From the NCBI GenBank assembly GCA_963701245.1, contig OY969576.1:1612001-1676000 (forward strand): a DNA stretch of 64,000 bases, written 5' to 3'. Origin of the DNA: CAWCCP01 sp963701245 (GTDB lineage: Bacteria; Patescibacteriota; Saccharimonadia; Saccharimonadales; UBA4665). A program made the position numbers and the translations under genes. Positions 1 through 9,010 of this stretch are shown one piece after another (within the stretch, counting starts at the first letter, position 1; every line of letters starts with the position of its first letter). A model generated the notes under the pieces. The model worked only from the letters and a program-made list of their open reading frames with translations. It was not told the origin of the DNA and did no database searches.

Positions 1-330
1 GAAATAGAAATTACCGAACTACATAATGCGTATCTTAAAAAGGGCAAACTTAAGGTCTGTCTGCTGGACCGCGGTACCGCCTGGCTGGACACCGGTACCC
101 ACGAAGCCATGATGGAGGCCGCTAATTACGTAGAGGTCATCGAGAAGCGAACTGGTTTGAAGATAGGCTGTATCGAAGAACTGGCCTGGCGTGAAGGTTT
201 TATTGACAACAAGCAACTCCGAGAGCTCTCCAAGCCATTACTCAAAAGTGGCTACGGTCAGTATTTAGAAGATCTATTGAAAGATGAGCTGCGGGACGTC
301 AAACTCGAGGGACGTGATCCAGACAAATAG
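1..330 (+). CDS. rmlA: Glucose-1-phosphate thymidylyltransferase, C-terminal part (5' truncated by window)
   Basis: The frame is open from base 1 to the TAG at 328-330, so only the last 109 residues are visible. They match the RmlA C-terminus: an EITELHNAYL helix, then LLDRGTAWLDTGTHEAMMEA, then an IEKRTGLKIGCIEE segment and a final helix. RmlA makes dTDP-glucose from glucose-1-phosphate and dTTP, the first step of the dTDP-rhamnose pathway. The glycosyltransferases that follow on the same strand and again at 22.6-31.2 kb fit a role in surface-glycan precursor supply. The other rml genes would lie upstream of the window. The family call is firm; the exact sugar product cannot be judged from this fragment. 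Confidence 0.9.
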   Translation, partial: EIEITELHNAYLKKGKLKVCLLDRGTAWLDTGTHEAMMEAANYVEVIEKRTGLKIGCIEELAWREGFIDNKQLRELSKPLLKSGYGQYLEDLLKDELRDVKLEGRDPDK

Positions 331-355
331 GACAACGAATTACGGTAGTAACACG

Positions 356-384
356 TTGCGCTTTTTCCAATAAGCGTATACAAT
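356..384 (+). promoter_or_regulatory. Sigma70-type promoter for the 412 gene
   Basis: TTGCGC at 356-361 and TACAAT at 379-384 are separated by 17 bases. They lie about 27 bases before the ATG at 412, just after the end of rmlA, so the anchored-protein operon probably has its own transcript. Confidence 0.55.
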
Positions 385-411
385 AACAGGTCCGTAAACT
401 AAAATATAAAT

Positions 412-1008
412 ATGGCTACAAAACGTTCGAGCTTGTCTAGCAAGCGGTCGATTATTATAATCGCTGCGGTGGTGATCGTCGCTATCGTTGGTCTGTCGTA
501 TGCGTTTCATGTTGGTCCGTTTAAGCGTCCTGCTAAACCCGCTTCCACAGCCTCTCAGTACACTAAAGGCCAGCCCACAACTAGCGCTAGTTCATCCGGA
601 TCAAAGACCAACAGCTCTAGTAGTGGATCGGCTTCATCAAATCAGTCACCGGGAGCTCAGAAAAGCAACTCCGGGAGTAGCACCAGCTCAAACGTCACAC
701 TCGTAACTCCGACTGGTAATTTCGTGAGTGATCATCGACCAAATTTAAGCGGTACGCCGGCACCTAATACTATGTCCTCAGTCTGCGATACAACGCCAGG
801 CGCAACCTGCCAAATCACTTTTACTATGGGTAGTACCGTTAAGTCATTGCCGGTTCAAACAGTTGATAGCGGTGGGTCGACCTATTGGAATTGGAAATTA
901 CAAGACTATGGCTTAACTGCCGGCACCTGGCAAATCGAAGCTATTGCCAAATTGAGCGGACAAATTCAAACTGCAACTGATCCTACTAATCTCGTGGTCT
1001 CGCCATGA
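412..1008 (+). CDS. Membrane-anchored Ser/Thr-rich protein with C-terminal beta domain
   Basis: The protein has 198 residues. A short basic N-terminus (KRSSLSSKRS) precedes one hydrophobic helix (about residues 14-32). A Ser/Gly/Thr/Asn-rich linker follows (about 45-95), then a compact C-terminal domain (about 96-198) containing two Cys and a LTAGTWQIEAIA segment that resembles the last strands of bacterial Ig-like domains. This suggests an N-terminally anchored extracellular domain on a flexible stalk. The stop overlaps the start of the 1005 gene (ATGA), so the two are translationally coupled and probably act together at the cell surface. No family was recognised with certainty. Confidence 0.75.
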   Translation: MATKRSSLSSKRSIIIIAAVVIVAIVGLSYAFHVGPFKRPAKPASTASQYTKGQPTTSASSSGSKTNSSSSGSASSNQSPGAQKSNSGSSTSSNVTLVTPTGNFVSDHRPNLSGTPAPNTMSSVCDTTPGATCQITFTMGSTVKSLPVQTVDSGGSTYWNWKLQDYGLTAGTWQIEAIAKLSGQIQTATDPTNLVVSP

Positions 1009-3491
1009 AATATGCGGTTCGACTATTGCTATGCGCGATTTTAACTATGGCACTAGGCGCAGCTTGTTTGAGTCAAGCGCCAGCATCAGCTGACGCCTTT
1101 AATCAGAATAACCTTATTGATGAAGCAGTTTTTGATAATACGCGCACCATGACCGCTGCTCAAATAGACAGCTGGCTAAACACTAACTTTGGCGCTAGAA
1201 GCTGTATTAGTACAGATCATGGTTTTAGCGCACCTGATCCAACTGGCTATAATACTAATCAAGGATTTATCTACGGTAATAACGTATCAGCCGGTCAGGT
1301 AATTTACGATGCCTCGCAGACCTACAGTATTAACCCCGAGGTTCTGCTAACTACGATTCAAAAAGAACAAGGCCTGGTTGACGGTAGCGGGCCATACGGC
1401 TGTGGTGCCAATGCCTATGCCGCAGCGGCCGGTTATGGTTGTCCGGATAGTGGTGGATCATACAACTACAGTGGTGGCTCTACCGATTTAGGCTCCCTCA
1501 ATGGTCAGGTCATTGCTACTGTCAGTAATACCTGTGTGAATACGAGCGCCAAGATTGGATTCTCGCAACAGATTATACGGGCAGCCTGGCTGCTCAAATT
1601 TGGCGAGCAACGAGCGGAGGGCAATATAGGCTGGGATGTCCAACTCACCAACCAGCCAGAATCAGGCGATTCATGGAATAATTCCGATGACCCGCAATCC
1701 TGTTACAGCGGTCCAATGGTGCAGGGGACATGGCAAATTTGCCCAGGCGGACCGCTCACCTATTATGACGGTCTTGATACCATCGATAGCACTTCAGTCC
1801 AGATGGACAACGGGGCCACAGCGGCATTGTACTGGTACACGCCGCATTTTAACGGAAACGAAAACTTCGATACCATTTTCACTAACTGGTTTGGTAATAC
1901 GCACGTACCCGAAGCGTTCGTGACTCCATCAAGTGGTACCGTCTATCTACAAACTGACGGCTACAAGTTTACTGTTCCTTCTATGGCCATGTTGCAGGAT
2001 TTCGGTATTAGCCCGGGTTCGATCCAGCAGATGTCACAAGCCGCTGCCAATAATATTCCTTTTGCTGACCCCTCAACCGGTTTAAGCACTGGTTTGGGTT
2101 ATGTCGTGAAATCCCCGTCGGATACCGATGCCGATGGACCGACTGTCTATCTTATTAGTGCTGGTCATCGGTATGAAGTACAGAATATGACACAGTTTAC
2201 TAATTTTGGTTTTAGCACCAGTACTATAAACTACCTTCCCTTGGCCTATATCTATTCGATACCAGATGGCGGTGCACTCAGCAACTTTATCGAGACGCCA
2301 ACTTCAAATGTCTTTGAAGTAAGCGGCGGCAATAAGAACATCATTTTTGACCCAGCCTACTATGCCTCACTCAACAGCGGTGGCTCGGCTTCTTATGTCA
2401 GTACCGCGATGGCGGCGACCGTTCCTTCAGGCAATCCATTGACCAATCGGGAAATTTTAGTCGGGCAAACTAATAGCACCGTCTACCTGTTCGATAATGG
2501 CACCTACTATTCTCTGCCCTCAATGGATGTCTACAACTGCTGGGGCTTCAATGGTCCCCTCGAAACACCGCTCTACCAACTGGCAGATGGCAGCTACATT
2601 GGTTCGGTTGGTACGCCGTCGTCACTTAGCTGCGCCGTCAATACCAACGTATCGACGACCTATCTACTCAACAGTACCAATAAGGTTTCGGTACCGGCAT
2701 CAACCGGCTTTACCGCCCCAGTTGTGGATAGTAATTTATTGACCCTGGTGAATAAATTGCCGGCGCGCAGTAACCCGCTTGGACAAGTCATTAAAGCGAG
2801 TGGTCAACCAACAGCTTGGGTCGTTCAAAACGGCAACAAAGCTACCATACCATCAATAACCGACTTTAATTTGCTTGGCCTCAGCAGCTCTTCAGTCGAC
2901 TCTATAGCGAGTGGTGCGGCCAGTGCCATTCCAACGTCCGGCATAGAACTTGGAGTTGGTAATGTCGTGAAAACAACAAGTAGTGGTACCGTATATGTTG
3001 TTGTTCCAGATAATAAGTTGATTGCGTTTGCTAGCGGGGATGATTTTACAGCGTACGGATATAATTGGCCAGCTATAGAGACGTTTCCTTCGGCAACACT
3101 TACCCAGTCCTACACAATCGAGACTGGAACCACGATAAGTAAATATTTATACGATGCGCCCTCTAATTCCGTTTATTTGATGGATGCCAACGGCTGCTAT
3201 AGTATGAGTCCGAGTTTGCTAACCGCCTACGGCCAAACCCAGAGCACCCTAGAGTCATCACAATCGTATACCTCAAGCAATTTCCCCAATTTGCATCTAA
3301 GTAGTTGCAAGCCAGCCAGTCTCTTTGTGAAAGCACCGAATCAGGGCGTCGTCTATTGGGTCACGAATGGACAGATAGACCCTATTTCCAGCTGGAGCAA
3401 ACTGCAATCGCTTAGCCAACAGAACCAACCGTATATCATTACGCTTAGCCCGAGTACCCTGGCCACCTTTGCCTACGGTCCTACTCAGTAG
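1005..3491 (+). CDS. Large secreted repeat protein with transglycosylase-like N-terminal domain
   Basis: The protein has 828 residues and a signal peptide (basic MKYAVRLLL, hydrophobic core, ASA-type cleavage region near residue 30). Residues about 35-290 resemble the actinobacterial/CPR secreted domain often labelled 'hemagglutinin'. It includes INPEVLLTTIQKEQGLV, in which the Glu in an ExxL-like helix recalls lysozyme/transglycosylase folds. Residues about 300-820 hold about eight degenerate repeats of about 60-85 residues, each with a GTVYL...G..Y.VPS...F..G pattern (for example GTVYLQTDGYKFTVPS and STVYLFDNGTYYSLPS). The repeats could form a beta-propeller-like or adhesive rod. It is coupled to the anchored protein upstream. 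Catalysis is not proven, and adhesion or wall remodelling are both possible. Confidence 0.7.
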   Translation: MKYAVRLLLCAILTMALGAACLSQAPASADAFNQNNLIDEAVFDNTRTMTAAQIDSWLNTNFGARSCISTDHGFSAPDPTGYNTNQGFIYGNNVSAGQVIYDASQTYSINPEVLLTTIQKEQGLVDGSGPYGCGANAYAAAAGYGCPDSGGSYNYSGGSTDLGSLNGQVIATVSNTCVNTSAKIGFSQQIIRAAWLLKFGEQRAEGNIGWDVQLTNQPESGDSWNNSDDPQSCYSGPMVQGTWQICPGGPLTYYDGLDTIDSTSVQMDNGATAALYWYTPHFNGNENFDTIFTNWFGNTHVPEAFVTPSSGTVYLQTDGYKFTVPSMAMLQDFGISPGSIQQMSQAAANNIPFADPSTGLSTGLGYVVKSPSDTDADGPTVYLISAGHRYEVQNMTQFTNFGFSTSTINYLPLAYIYSIPDGGALSNFIETPTSNVFEVSGGNKNIIFDPAYYASLNSGGSASYVSTAMAATVPSGNPLTNREILVGQTNSTVYLFDNGTYYSLPSMDVYNCWGFNGPLETPLYQLADGSYIGSVGTPSSLSCAVNTNVSTTYLLNSTNKVSVPASTGFTAPVVDSNLLTLVNKLPARSNPLGQVIKASGQPTAWVVQNGNKATIPSITDFNLLGLSSSSVDSIASGAASAIPTSGIELGVGNVVKTTSSGTVYVVVPDNKLIAFASGDDFTAYGYNWPAIETFPSATLTQSYTIETGTTISKYLYDAPSNSVYLMDANGCYSMSPSLLTAYGQTQSTLESSQSYTSSNFPNLHLSSCKPASLFVKAPNQGVVYWVTNGQIDPISSWSKLQSLSQQNQPYIITLSPSTLATFAYGPTQ

Positions 3492-3510
3492 TGTCCTCCT
3501 CTGCAATCTG

Positions 3511-3539
3511 TTGTTTACCACTCCTTATCAGTGTAAAAT
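3511..3539 (+). promoter_or_regulatory. Sigma70-type promoter for the 3549 glycosyltransferase operon
   Basis: TTGTTT at 3511-3516 and TAAAAT at 3534-3539 have a 17-base spacer. The ATG at 3549 lies only 9 bases past the -10 box, so the transcript would be leaderless or nearly so. Confidence 0.5.
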
Positions 3540-3548
3540 TAAGTATCA

Positions 3549-4799
3549 ATGCCACTCAAGACAGCAGCTCGTAAGTTTAAGGTAGGTATGAAGGTATTGC
3601 GTGAAAAAGGCTTACTTTCATTTACTATTACTTCCCTGCAATTTATCGAGAAACAGCGAGTCAAAACAAGTGATCAACCAAAAACCAAACACCTGATTGA
3701 TACGAAAGTTAAATATCGCGATGCCGTTCAAGCAGATTATACGAAACCACTACCTGAATGGCCTGGTTCGGAGAACTCTAAGCTACAGCTGAACTGGCTC
3801 ATGCCGCCGCCCGGAAAAGGGAGCGGCGGCCACCAGAACATTTTTCGCTTTATTCAGTACCTTGAGAATGCTGGTCATGAATGCCGGATCTACATTTACA
3901 CTCAGCATGCCCCGGGACGAGTAAGTGATATTCGAACTCTGATGGGTGACTCTTATCCGAAATTGAACGCTGAAATGGTCTGGATTGACTCGGGCGACGA
4001 GATGGCTGACGCTGACGGTATTTTTGCGACAGCTTGGGAATCGGCCTATGCCTCCTTCAATTCCAAAGCCAAAGGCAAACGATTTTATTTTGTTCAGGAT
4101 TTTGAACCGTATTTTTATCCGATTGGCAGCTTGTCAGTGTTGGCTGAAAACACCTATAGGTTCGGCTTTTACGGTGTCACAGCTGGCAATTGGTTAGCTA
4201 CCAAACTGAAACATGATTATGGAATGGAAACTGACTACTTTGATTTCGCTTCCGATCAGAAACTGTATAACTTTGTAAATGACAAACCACGGAAAGAAAT
4301 CTTTTTCTATGCTCGGCCCTATACTGAACGGCGGGGTTTTGAAATGGGTATCATGGCACTCGATTTATTTCATCAAAAACACCCTGATTATGTCATCAAC
4401 ATGGCTGGCTGGGATGTCGCCGATTATGATATTCCTTTCCCCTACGTCAATCTGAAAACCCTGGAGTTGAGCCAGCTAAATGAACTCTACAACCGATGTG
4501 CGGCGGGGTTACTGCTGTCTTTCTCCAATATGTCGCTGTTGCCCCTAGAGTTACTTGGTTCTGGTACCATTCCAGTCATGAATGAAGGTGAAAACAATTC
4601 GTTGGTCAGCAATAACCCGTATATTGCCTATACCGCTCCAAATCCAGTCGCTCTCGCCGACATGTTATCCAAAGTGGTAAGCAAAAAAGATCTGCCCAAA
4701 TATGCCAAGCAAGCTTCAGAGAGCGTGGAAATGTCCAGTTGGGATTCGTCAGGTGAAAAGTTTATCGGTATAGTGGAGCGAGAGGTACGAAAATCATGA
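3549..4799 (+). CDS. WsaF-like rhamnosyl/glycosyltransferase (GT4-type fold)
   Basis: The protein has 416 residues. The central segment LNWLMPPPGKGSGGHQNIFR and the downstream FYFVQDFEPYFYPIG and FFYARPYTERRGFEMG segments are typical of WsaF-type GT-B enzymes, which transfer rhamnose onto S-layer or polysaccharide chains. The C-terminal half has the sugar-nucleotide-binding pattern, including LLPLELLGSGTIPVMNEGENN. There is no signal peptide, so the enzyme is cytoplasmic or peripheral to the membrane. Its last four bases overlap the start of the epimerase gene (ATGA), so the two are one operon. The rmlA at the window edge makes dTDP-rhamnose a plausible donor, but this is an inference. Confidence 0.8.
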   Translation: MPLKTAARKFKVGMKVLREKGLLSFTITSLQFIEKQRVKTSDQPKTKHLIDTKVKYRDAVQADYTKPLPEWPGSENSKLQLNWLMPPPGKGSGGHQNIFRFIQYLENAGHECRIYIYTQHAPGRVSDIRTLMGDSYPKLNAEMVWIDSGDEMADADGIFATAWESAYASFNSKAKGKRFYFVQDFEPYFYPIGSLSVLAENTYRFGFYGVTAGNWLATKLKHDYGMETDYFDFASDQKLYNFVNDKPRKEIFFYARPYTERRGFEMGIMALDLFHQKHPDYVINMAGWDVADYDIPFPYVNLKTLELSQLNELYNRCAAGLLLSFSNMSLLPLELLGSGTIPVMNEGENNSLVSNNPYIAYTAPNPVALADMLSKVVSKKDLPKYAKQASESVEMSSWDSSGEKFIGIVEREVRKS

Positions 4800-5737
4800 C
4801 AAAGTCAGTCGTCTTTGGTGCCAACGGCTTTATTGGCCAGCACCTCGTAAAAGCCTTAGCCGAGAACGAGGCCATGGAAGTGGTGGCCTTTGATCGTTTT
4901 TCCAAATTTAAACAGGGTGACACCCATCCATTTACCGATTACCCCAACGTGTCAGTAGTGGCCGGTAACTTCTTTAACCGTGATGAACTCACAAGCGTAC
5001 TGGATCAAGCGACCTATGTCTTTCACTTCATCTCCTCTACCACGCCAGCAACCTCGAATAAGGACCCATTTATTGATATAGACACTAATGTTCGGGGCAG
5101 TATTGAATTGTTTGAATTATGCGTCGAACATGGTGTGAAAAAAGTTATTTTCCCGTCTTCCGGGGGAACCATTTACGGCGATATTGAGAGTGAAAAGATC
5201 AGCGAAACGACCGTTCCTATTCCTCGGTCACCTTATGGCATCGGCAAGCTGGCAATCGAACAGTATCTTCGCTATTTTAAGCATTCTCACGGCCTCGACT
5301 ATATCGTCTATCGGATTGCGAACCCGTATGGTCCTGGCCAGAATATCAACGGCAAGCAAGGCGTTATCCCGATATTCATGAATCGGTTTCTGCATCATGA
5401 ACCAATCACTATTTATGGTGACGGCAGCATGATACGCGACTATCTCTACATCGACGATCTCATCGCTATGATCATGGCTTCGTATGCAAAGAGCAATCAG
5501 TTTTGCGAGTATAATCTAGGCAGTGGTCGGGGCTTTAGTGTGAACGAAATTGTCAGCGTCATTGAATCGTGTGCTGATTTTAACGTCGAACGACAATTTG
5601 TTGAAGTACCACCCACATTTGTGCAAAGTAGCGTGCTCGACATGCAGCGTTTTATTAGCGAATTTGGTGATCAAACTTTTACATCATTAGAGAAAGGTAT
5701 AGAAAAGACCTGGGACTATGTCAAACAACTCAACTAA
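4796..5737 (+). CDS. NAD-dependent nucleotide-sugar epimerase/dehydratase (extended SDR)
   Basis: The protein has 313 residues and a complete short-chain dehydrogenase fold. The N-terminal GANGFIGQHL is the Gly-rich NAD-binding loop (GxxGxxG), SSGGTIYG supplies the Ser/Thr active-site stretch, and YGIGKLAIE is the catalytic YxxxK. The C-terminal YGDGSMIRDYLYIDDL is a GalE/RmlB-family signature. It interconverts NDP-sugars, most likely as a UDP-glucose/galactose 4-epimerase or a related enzyme, but the substrate cannot be set from sequence alone. It overlaps the WsaF-like gene by 4 bases and the following GT2 gene by 20 bases, so it belongs to a tightly packed glycan operon. Confidence 0.88.
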   Translation: MTKSVVFGANGFIGQHLVKALAENEAMEVVAFDRFSKFKQGDTHPFTDYPNVSVVAGNFFNRDELTSVLDQATYVFHFISSTTPATSNKDPFIDIDTNVRGSIELFELCVEHGVKKVIFPSSGGTIYGDIESEKISETTVPIPRSPYGIGKLAIEQYLRYFKHSHGLDYIVYRIANPYGPGQNINGKQGVIPIFMNRFLHHEPITIYGDGSMIRDYLYIDDLIAMIMASYAKSNQFCEYNLGSGRGFSVNEIVSVIESCADFNVERQFVEVPPTFVQSSVLDMQRFISEFGDQTFTSLEKGIEKTWDYVKQLN

Positions 5738-6704
5738 ATATATAACGGTCTTTATACCAACTTGGAACGGCGAGAAATATCTTGGAGAATGTATCGAAGC
5801 GGTAATTCATCAAGAATTACCAGCCGGTTACAAATTAGAGTTTCTGATTACTGACTCCGGCTCCAAAGATCACTCACTGGATATTATCCATCAGTACGAC
5901 AAATATGTTGACCTTCTAGAAATTCCAAACTCAGAATTTGGCCACGGTAAAACCCGGGCCGCCGCCGCCAAACGAGCCAAAGGTGAATTCACTCTATTCT
6001 TATCTCAGGACGCCACACCGACCCACTACCGATGGCTTATGAATATGATAGAACCCTTCTTTCTCGACGAACGAGTTGGCTGTGTTTTTGGTCGCCAGCA
6101 TGCTCGACCGGATGGTGCGGCAACAATTAAGCGCGAAGTAAACACTGTTTTTGGCGGTTTGGGAGCTCCCGATTCTATTATTATTCACCGCAACAAATCT
6201 TTAGTCGACGATCAAGAGACGAATCCGCTCAATACGTTTTTCTCTGACGTGAATTCCGCGGTTCGGACTGATCTATTAAACGGTCCAGTTCCCTTTCAAG
6301 ATCTAAAATACGCCGAAGACCAAGCGCTTGCCCAGGATATGCAAAATAAAGGCTACCTAGTAGGCTACGCTCCGATTGGCGAAGTTTGGCACTCCAATGA
6401 ATATACCTATGCCCAGTACCGAAAAAGGAAATTTGATGAATACATTGGACTCCAGGAAAGTCTGCATATTACGCTTGCTCCCAGCAAACGTTCACTATAT
6501 TTAGGTTGGATCAGACCAACCCTCGCTGATTATAAATTTATTCGACATGATCAGGATTATCGCGCAAAGTCCAAGCTGTTATGGTACTTTAGGTCACCGC
6601 TTTATAACATAGCTATGCAGCGTGGCAAATATGATGCACTAAAGGACATCAATGACACTAAAGCTAGGTCTAAGAAATCTTTAGAAGCGGGACGGCGAGC
6701 GTAG
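5718..6704 (+). CDS. GT2 family glycosyltransferase
   Basis: The protein has 328 residues with a GT-A fold. It begins with ITVFIPTWNGEKYLGECIEAV, then FLITDSGSKDHSLDII with the nucleotide-binding Asp, and FLSQDATP as the DxD-like metal site. A later AEDQALAQDMQNKGYLVGYAP segment supplies the catalytic-base region (ED). It most resembles rhamnosyltransferases of the RfbF type. No transmembrane segments are evident. It overlaps the epimerase by 20 bases and ends the first block of the polysaccharide locus. The next gene is on the opposite strand and belongs to the accessory island. Confidence 0.85.
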   Translation: MSNNSTKYITVFIPTWNGEKYLGECIEAVIHQELPAGYKLEFLITDSGSKDHSLDIIHQYDKYVDLLEIPNSEFGHGKTRAAAAKRAKGEFTLFLSQDATPTHYRWLMNMIEPFFLDERVGCVFGRQHARPDGAATIKREVNTVFGGLGAPDSIIIHRNKSLVDDQETNPLNTFFSDVNSAVRTDLLNGPVPFQDLKYAEDQALAQDMQNKGYLVGYAPIGEVWHSNEYTYAQYRKRKFDEYIGLQESLHITLAPSKRSLYLGWIRPTLADYKFIRHDQDYRAKSKLLWYFRSPLYNIAMQRGKYDALKDINDTKARSKKSLEAGRRA

Positions 6705-6807
6705 TAACGCTTAGAGCTTCTGCCACGTGAATTGGACCCCCGTGCTATCACAACCGCTTATACCTTGTTTTCGAATAAGAACGGCTCTAACTCTGAGGTT
6801 GTACTGT

Positions 6808-8373
6808 TTAATAGTATTCGGCGGTTCGTAACACGGCAAGTCGTTCTTCTACTTGATTCCATAATTTATTCATGCGAGGAAGATAATCCTTCATAAGCTG
6901 ATGTTGGCTCCGTCTGGCTGTGATTTGCGTCCATTGTATTTCAAGGTTTCGTGACAATTGGTCAAAGAGATCAAACGATACCGAATCGTTGGTGCTGGCT
7001 GCTACTACAACCGAGACTTGGGCTTCCAACTCAGCCGCACCGTTCACATTCGGCGGCGCCACTTCAAGCCACGCGTTTACCATTTCGTGGACTTCGTTGG
7101 TGATAGTAGGTACTGATACTGGCTCAGCTTGGTCATCTGGAGTTTCCGGTTTCCGTTCAAGTTGGACTGTGAGTCGTGCAGCGGTCTCTACATATGACCG
7201 AGAAGTTAATCGGTCTATTCGGCGAGGTATAACGGCATTACTGCGAATCATTTGAAGCGCCATGGAAAAGGCAGTAGCATCAACACCATGATCATAATTT
7301 TTGACTGCACCGAAACATACCTCCGCATACATATTGCGGATCAACGGTCCAAGTTCCCGCCTATCAACATCGATCATACCTGCGACATCCACTTCGTAAC
7401 CATATTCTAGATCGGGATAGCTGAGAGATTCTGCCCATAAGTCCGGTGCTACCCACCGAAAAGCGTCTCTCGCAGCGGCTTGTTGGTAAAACAAGGGTTC
7501 GGCCGCCCTTTTTAATTGACGACGATAGTTCCGAAGGGTGCTTGGTTCTCGATCGAGTGCAAGTACAGCCCGAGCAGCAAGCCGTGTCTGCGTCAAAGGA
7601 TCGCTCGCGAGTACCGTAAGAGCTCTATGCTCAGTCGGTTCCATCTCTTCGGTAGCTGCTTTAAATATATAGTATTGAGCGGTCTGTTCGTCGATCATTT
7701 CCATCCAGAGTCCTGCTTCACCACATACCTGGTCATACTGCGCAACGAGTAAACGTGCCATATCTGCTGCCCCGATTTGTCCGTCGATACGTCCCGGACC
7801 ACAGCTATCTAGCGCACGTATCTCTTCTATAAGTATTGTCCTTACATCCTCCGCGTGAGCTTTTTTAGCCGTTTCGTCATCCGCTCTATGGAGCTGTGTA
7901 CCGAATTCCAAAAGCGCTTCAGCAATCCGGGTATAGTGGCCATCAGCATCGTCGTAATTCGGGTTTGCTACTTCCCGCTCGGCTGTGTAATGAGCACCAT
8001 CTACAAGTTGTTGCCAGGTACCGTCGGGTATCGAAAAATCGGTTCTGGGATCTTGAGAAGCAGACATGACTGCGTACAGTTCAAGGTATTGGTTAAAGCC
8101 GTCCATCTCCGGTAGAGCTAACTCGATAAGTTCAGGCATATTGGCAGCAATACCAAATTTTATAAGTTCGCTGTAGACCATGTTCTGTACATCACTGTCA
8201 TCACCATAACGGTTCTTTAATCTATCTAAGTGCCCTTCGGCGTCATTTAATAGATCAGTCCTTAGGGTCAAAGGTAAAAGAAACCGATCATTGAATCCAA
8301 TCATGTGGATGCCGGCTTCAGCTTGTGCCCAGGGATCAACTGGAGCCTGCTCAGCTTCATGTACCTCTGTCAT
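6808..8373 (-). CDS. Hypothetical cytoplasmic helical protein
   Basis: This 521-residue protein is not one I recognise. It is acidic, has no signal peptide or transmembrane segment, and looks almost entirely alpha-helical, with repeated Ala/Leu/Glu-rich helices that suggest a solenoid or scaffold. The sequence contains only a few Cys and no obvious nucleotide-binding or catalytic motif. It is a single gene: the convergent GT2 ends about 100 bases away, and the region upstream of its ATG (8371-8373) is AT-rich. It sits at the edge of the accessory island. Function is unknown. Confidence 0.7.
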   Translation of the reverse strand: MTEVHEAEQAPVDPWAQAEAGIHMIGFNDRFLLPLTLRTDLLNDAEGHLDRLKNRYGDDSDVQNMVYSELIKFGIAANMPELIELALPEMDGFNQYLELYAVMSASQDPRTDFSIPDGTWQQLVDGAHYTAEREVANPNYDDADGHYTRIAEALLEFGTQLHRADDETAKKAHAEDVRTILIEEIRALDSCGPGRIDGQIGAADMARLLVAQYDQVCGEAGLWMEMIDEQTAQYYIFKAATEEMEPTEHRALTVLASDPLTQTRLAARAVLALDREPSTLRNYRRQLKRAAEPLFYQQAAARDAFRWVAPDLWAESLSYPDLEYGYEVDVAGMIDVDRRELGPLIRNMYAEVCFGAVKNYDHGVDATAFSMALQMIRSNAVIPRRIDRLTSRSYVETAARLTVQLERKPETPDDQAEPVSVPTITNEVHEMVNAWLEVAPPNVNGAAELEAQVSVVVAASTNDSVSFDLFDQLSRNLEIQWTQITARRSQHQLMKDYLPRMNKLWNQVEERLAVLRTAEYY

Positions 8374-8468
8374 AATTACGATACTCTAACATATTTAAGC
8401 CAGATTATCAAAGTCATAAGACAGGATAGGTTTTTTAATGATTACTACTTCCCGCTGTCTCTTCAGTA

Positions 8469-8621
8469 TTGGCCATTCCCAAGCGAGTCCGCGCTTGTGA
8501 GTACTATGATCTAGCTGATTATCTCGATATTACGAGTGATGAAGAATTGCTTGCCATTGTAGAAAGCCAGGGTCAGTGTGCTTTGTGTGAAGAATACGTA
8601 ACGCTTAAGAAAGGCTGGTGA
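8469..8621 (+). CDS. Small CxxC protein, possible TTG start
   Basis: A 50-residue reading frame (TTG start at 8469) ends three bases before the ATG of the DUF3768 gene. It reads as an ordinary compact protein: an AIPKRVRACEYYDLADYL segment, an acidic ITSDEELLAIVE helix and a C-terminal CALCEEYVTLKKGW with one CxxC pair. That could be half of a zinc-binding site or a remnant of a larger zinc-ribbon protein. The close spacing to the next gene suggests one transcript. No ATG is available upstream, because TGA blocks the frame near 8442. The start is therefore a guess, and the call rests on composition and context. Confidence 0.4.
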   Translation: MAIPKRVRACEYYDLADYLDITSDEELLAIVESQGQCALCEEYVTLKKGW

Positions 8622-8624
8622 CAT

Positions 8625-8936
8625 ATGACACGCAACGAAATGATAGCTAAGTTAAATGATCGATTCCGTGGAATGGCATTCGACGTAACCATCACGCAGG
8701 GTGTCCTGTACGGAGTGAGTGATGTCATTGCTCTATTGAAAGTCATCGAAGTATTCGATAGCTTTAGTCCCGACAATGATCCATACGGTGAGCATGATTT
8801 TGGCTCACTAGGCTGGCACGGTCAGAAAATATTCTGGAAAATAGATTACTATGACCAGGGGTTATGCTATGGGCTTGATCCGCTCGACCCAAAATGCCGG
8901 CGGATCATGACCGTCATGCTGGTAAGCGAATATTGA
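8625..8936 (+). CDS. DUF3768 family protein
   Basis: The protein has 103 residues and matches DUF3768 over its full length. An N-terminal LNDRFR is followed by ITQGVLYGV, then FDSFSPDNDPYGEHDFG and FWKIDYYDQGL, the most conserved blocks of the family, and a C-terminal RIMTVMLVSEY. The family is known mainly from plasmids and mobile regions of Proteobacteria and has no established biochemical role. The conserved acidic and His residues (DNDPYGEHDFG) could bind a metal or ligand, which is an inference. Its presence in a CPR-like genome within an IS-rich island suggests horizontal acquisition. Confidence 0.8.
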   Translation: MTRNEMIAKLNDRFRGMAFDVTITQGVLYGVSDVIALLKVIEVFDSFSPDNDPYGEHDFGSLGWHGQKIFWKIDYYDQGLCYGLDPLDPKCRRIMTVMLVSEY

Positions 8937-8952
8937 TTCGGTAATTTGAAGA

Positions 8953-8985
8953 TTGCCCGAAAGCTCTATAGTAGCTTCCGGGCAA
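8953..8985 (+). terminator. Stem-loop after the DUF3768 gene
   Basis: TTGCCCGAAAGCT and AGCTTCCGGGCAA form a 13-bp stem with one mismatch and a 7-base loop, 17 bases past the stop codon. There is no clear T-run, so it is a probable but imperfect intrinsic terminator. It also faces the end of the minus-strand gene at 9011. Confidence 0.5.
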
Positions 8986-9010
8986 CATACGTCACTAAAA
9001 TAGTTGATTG

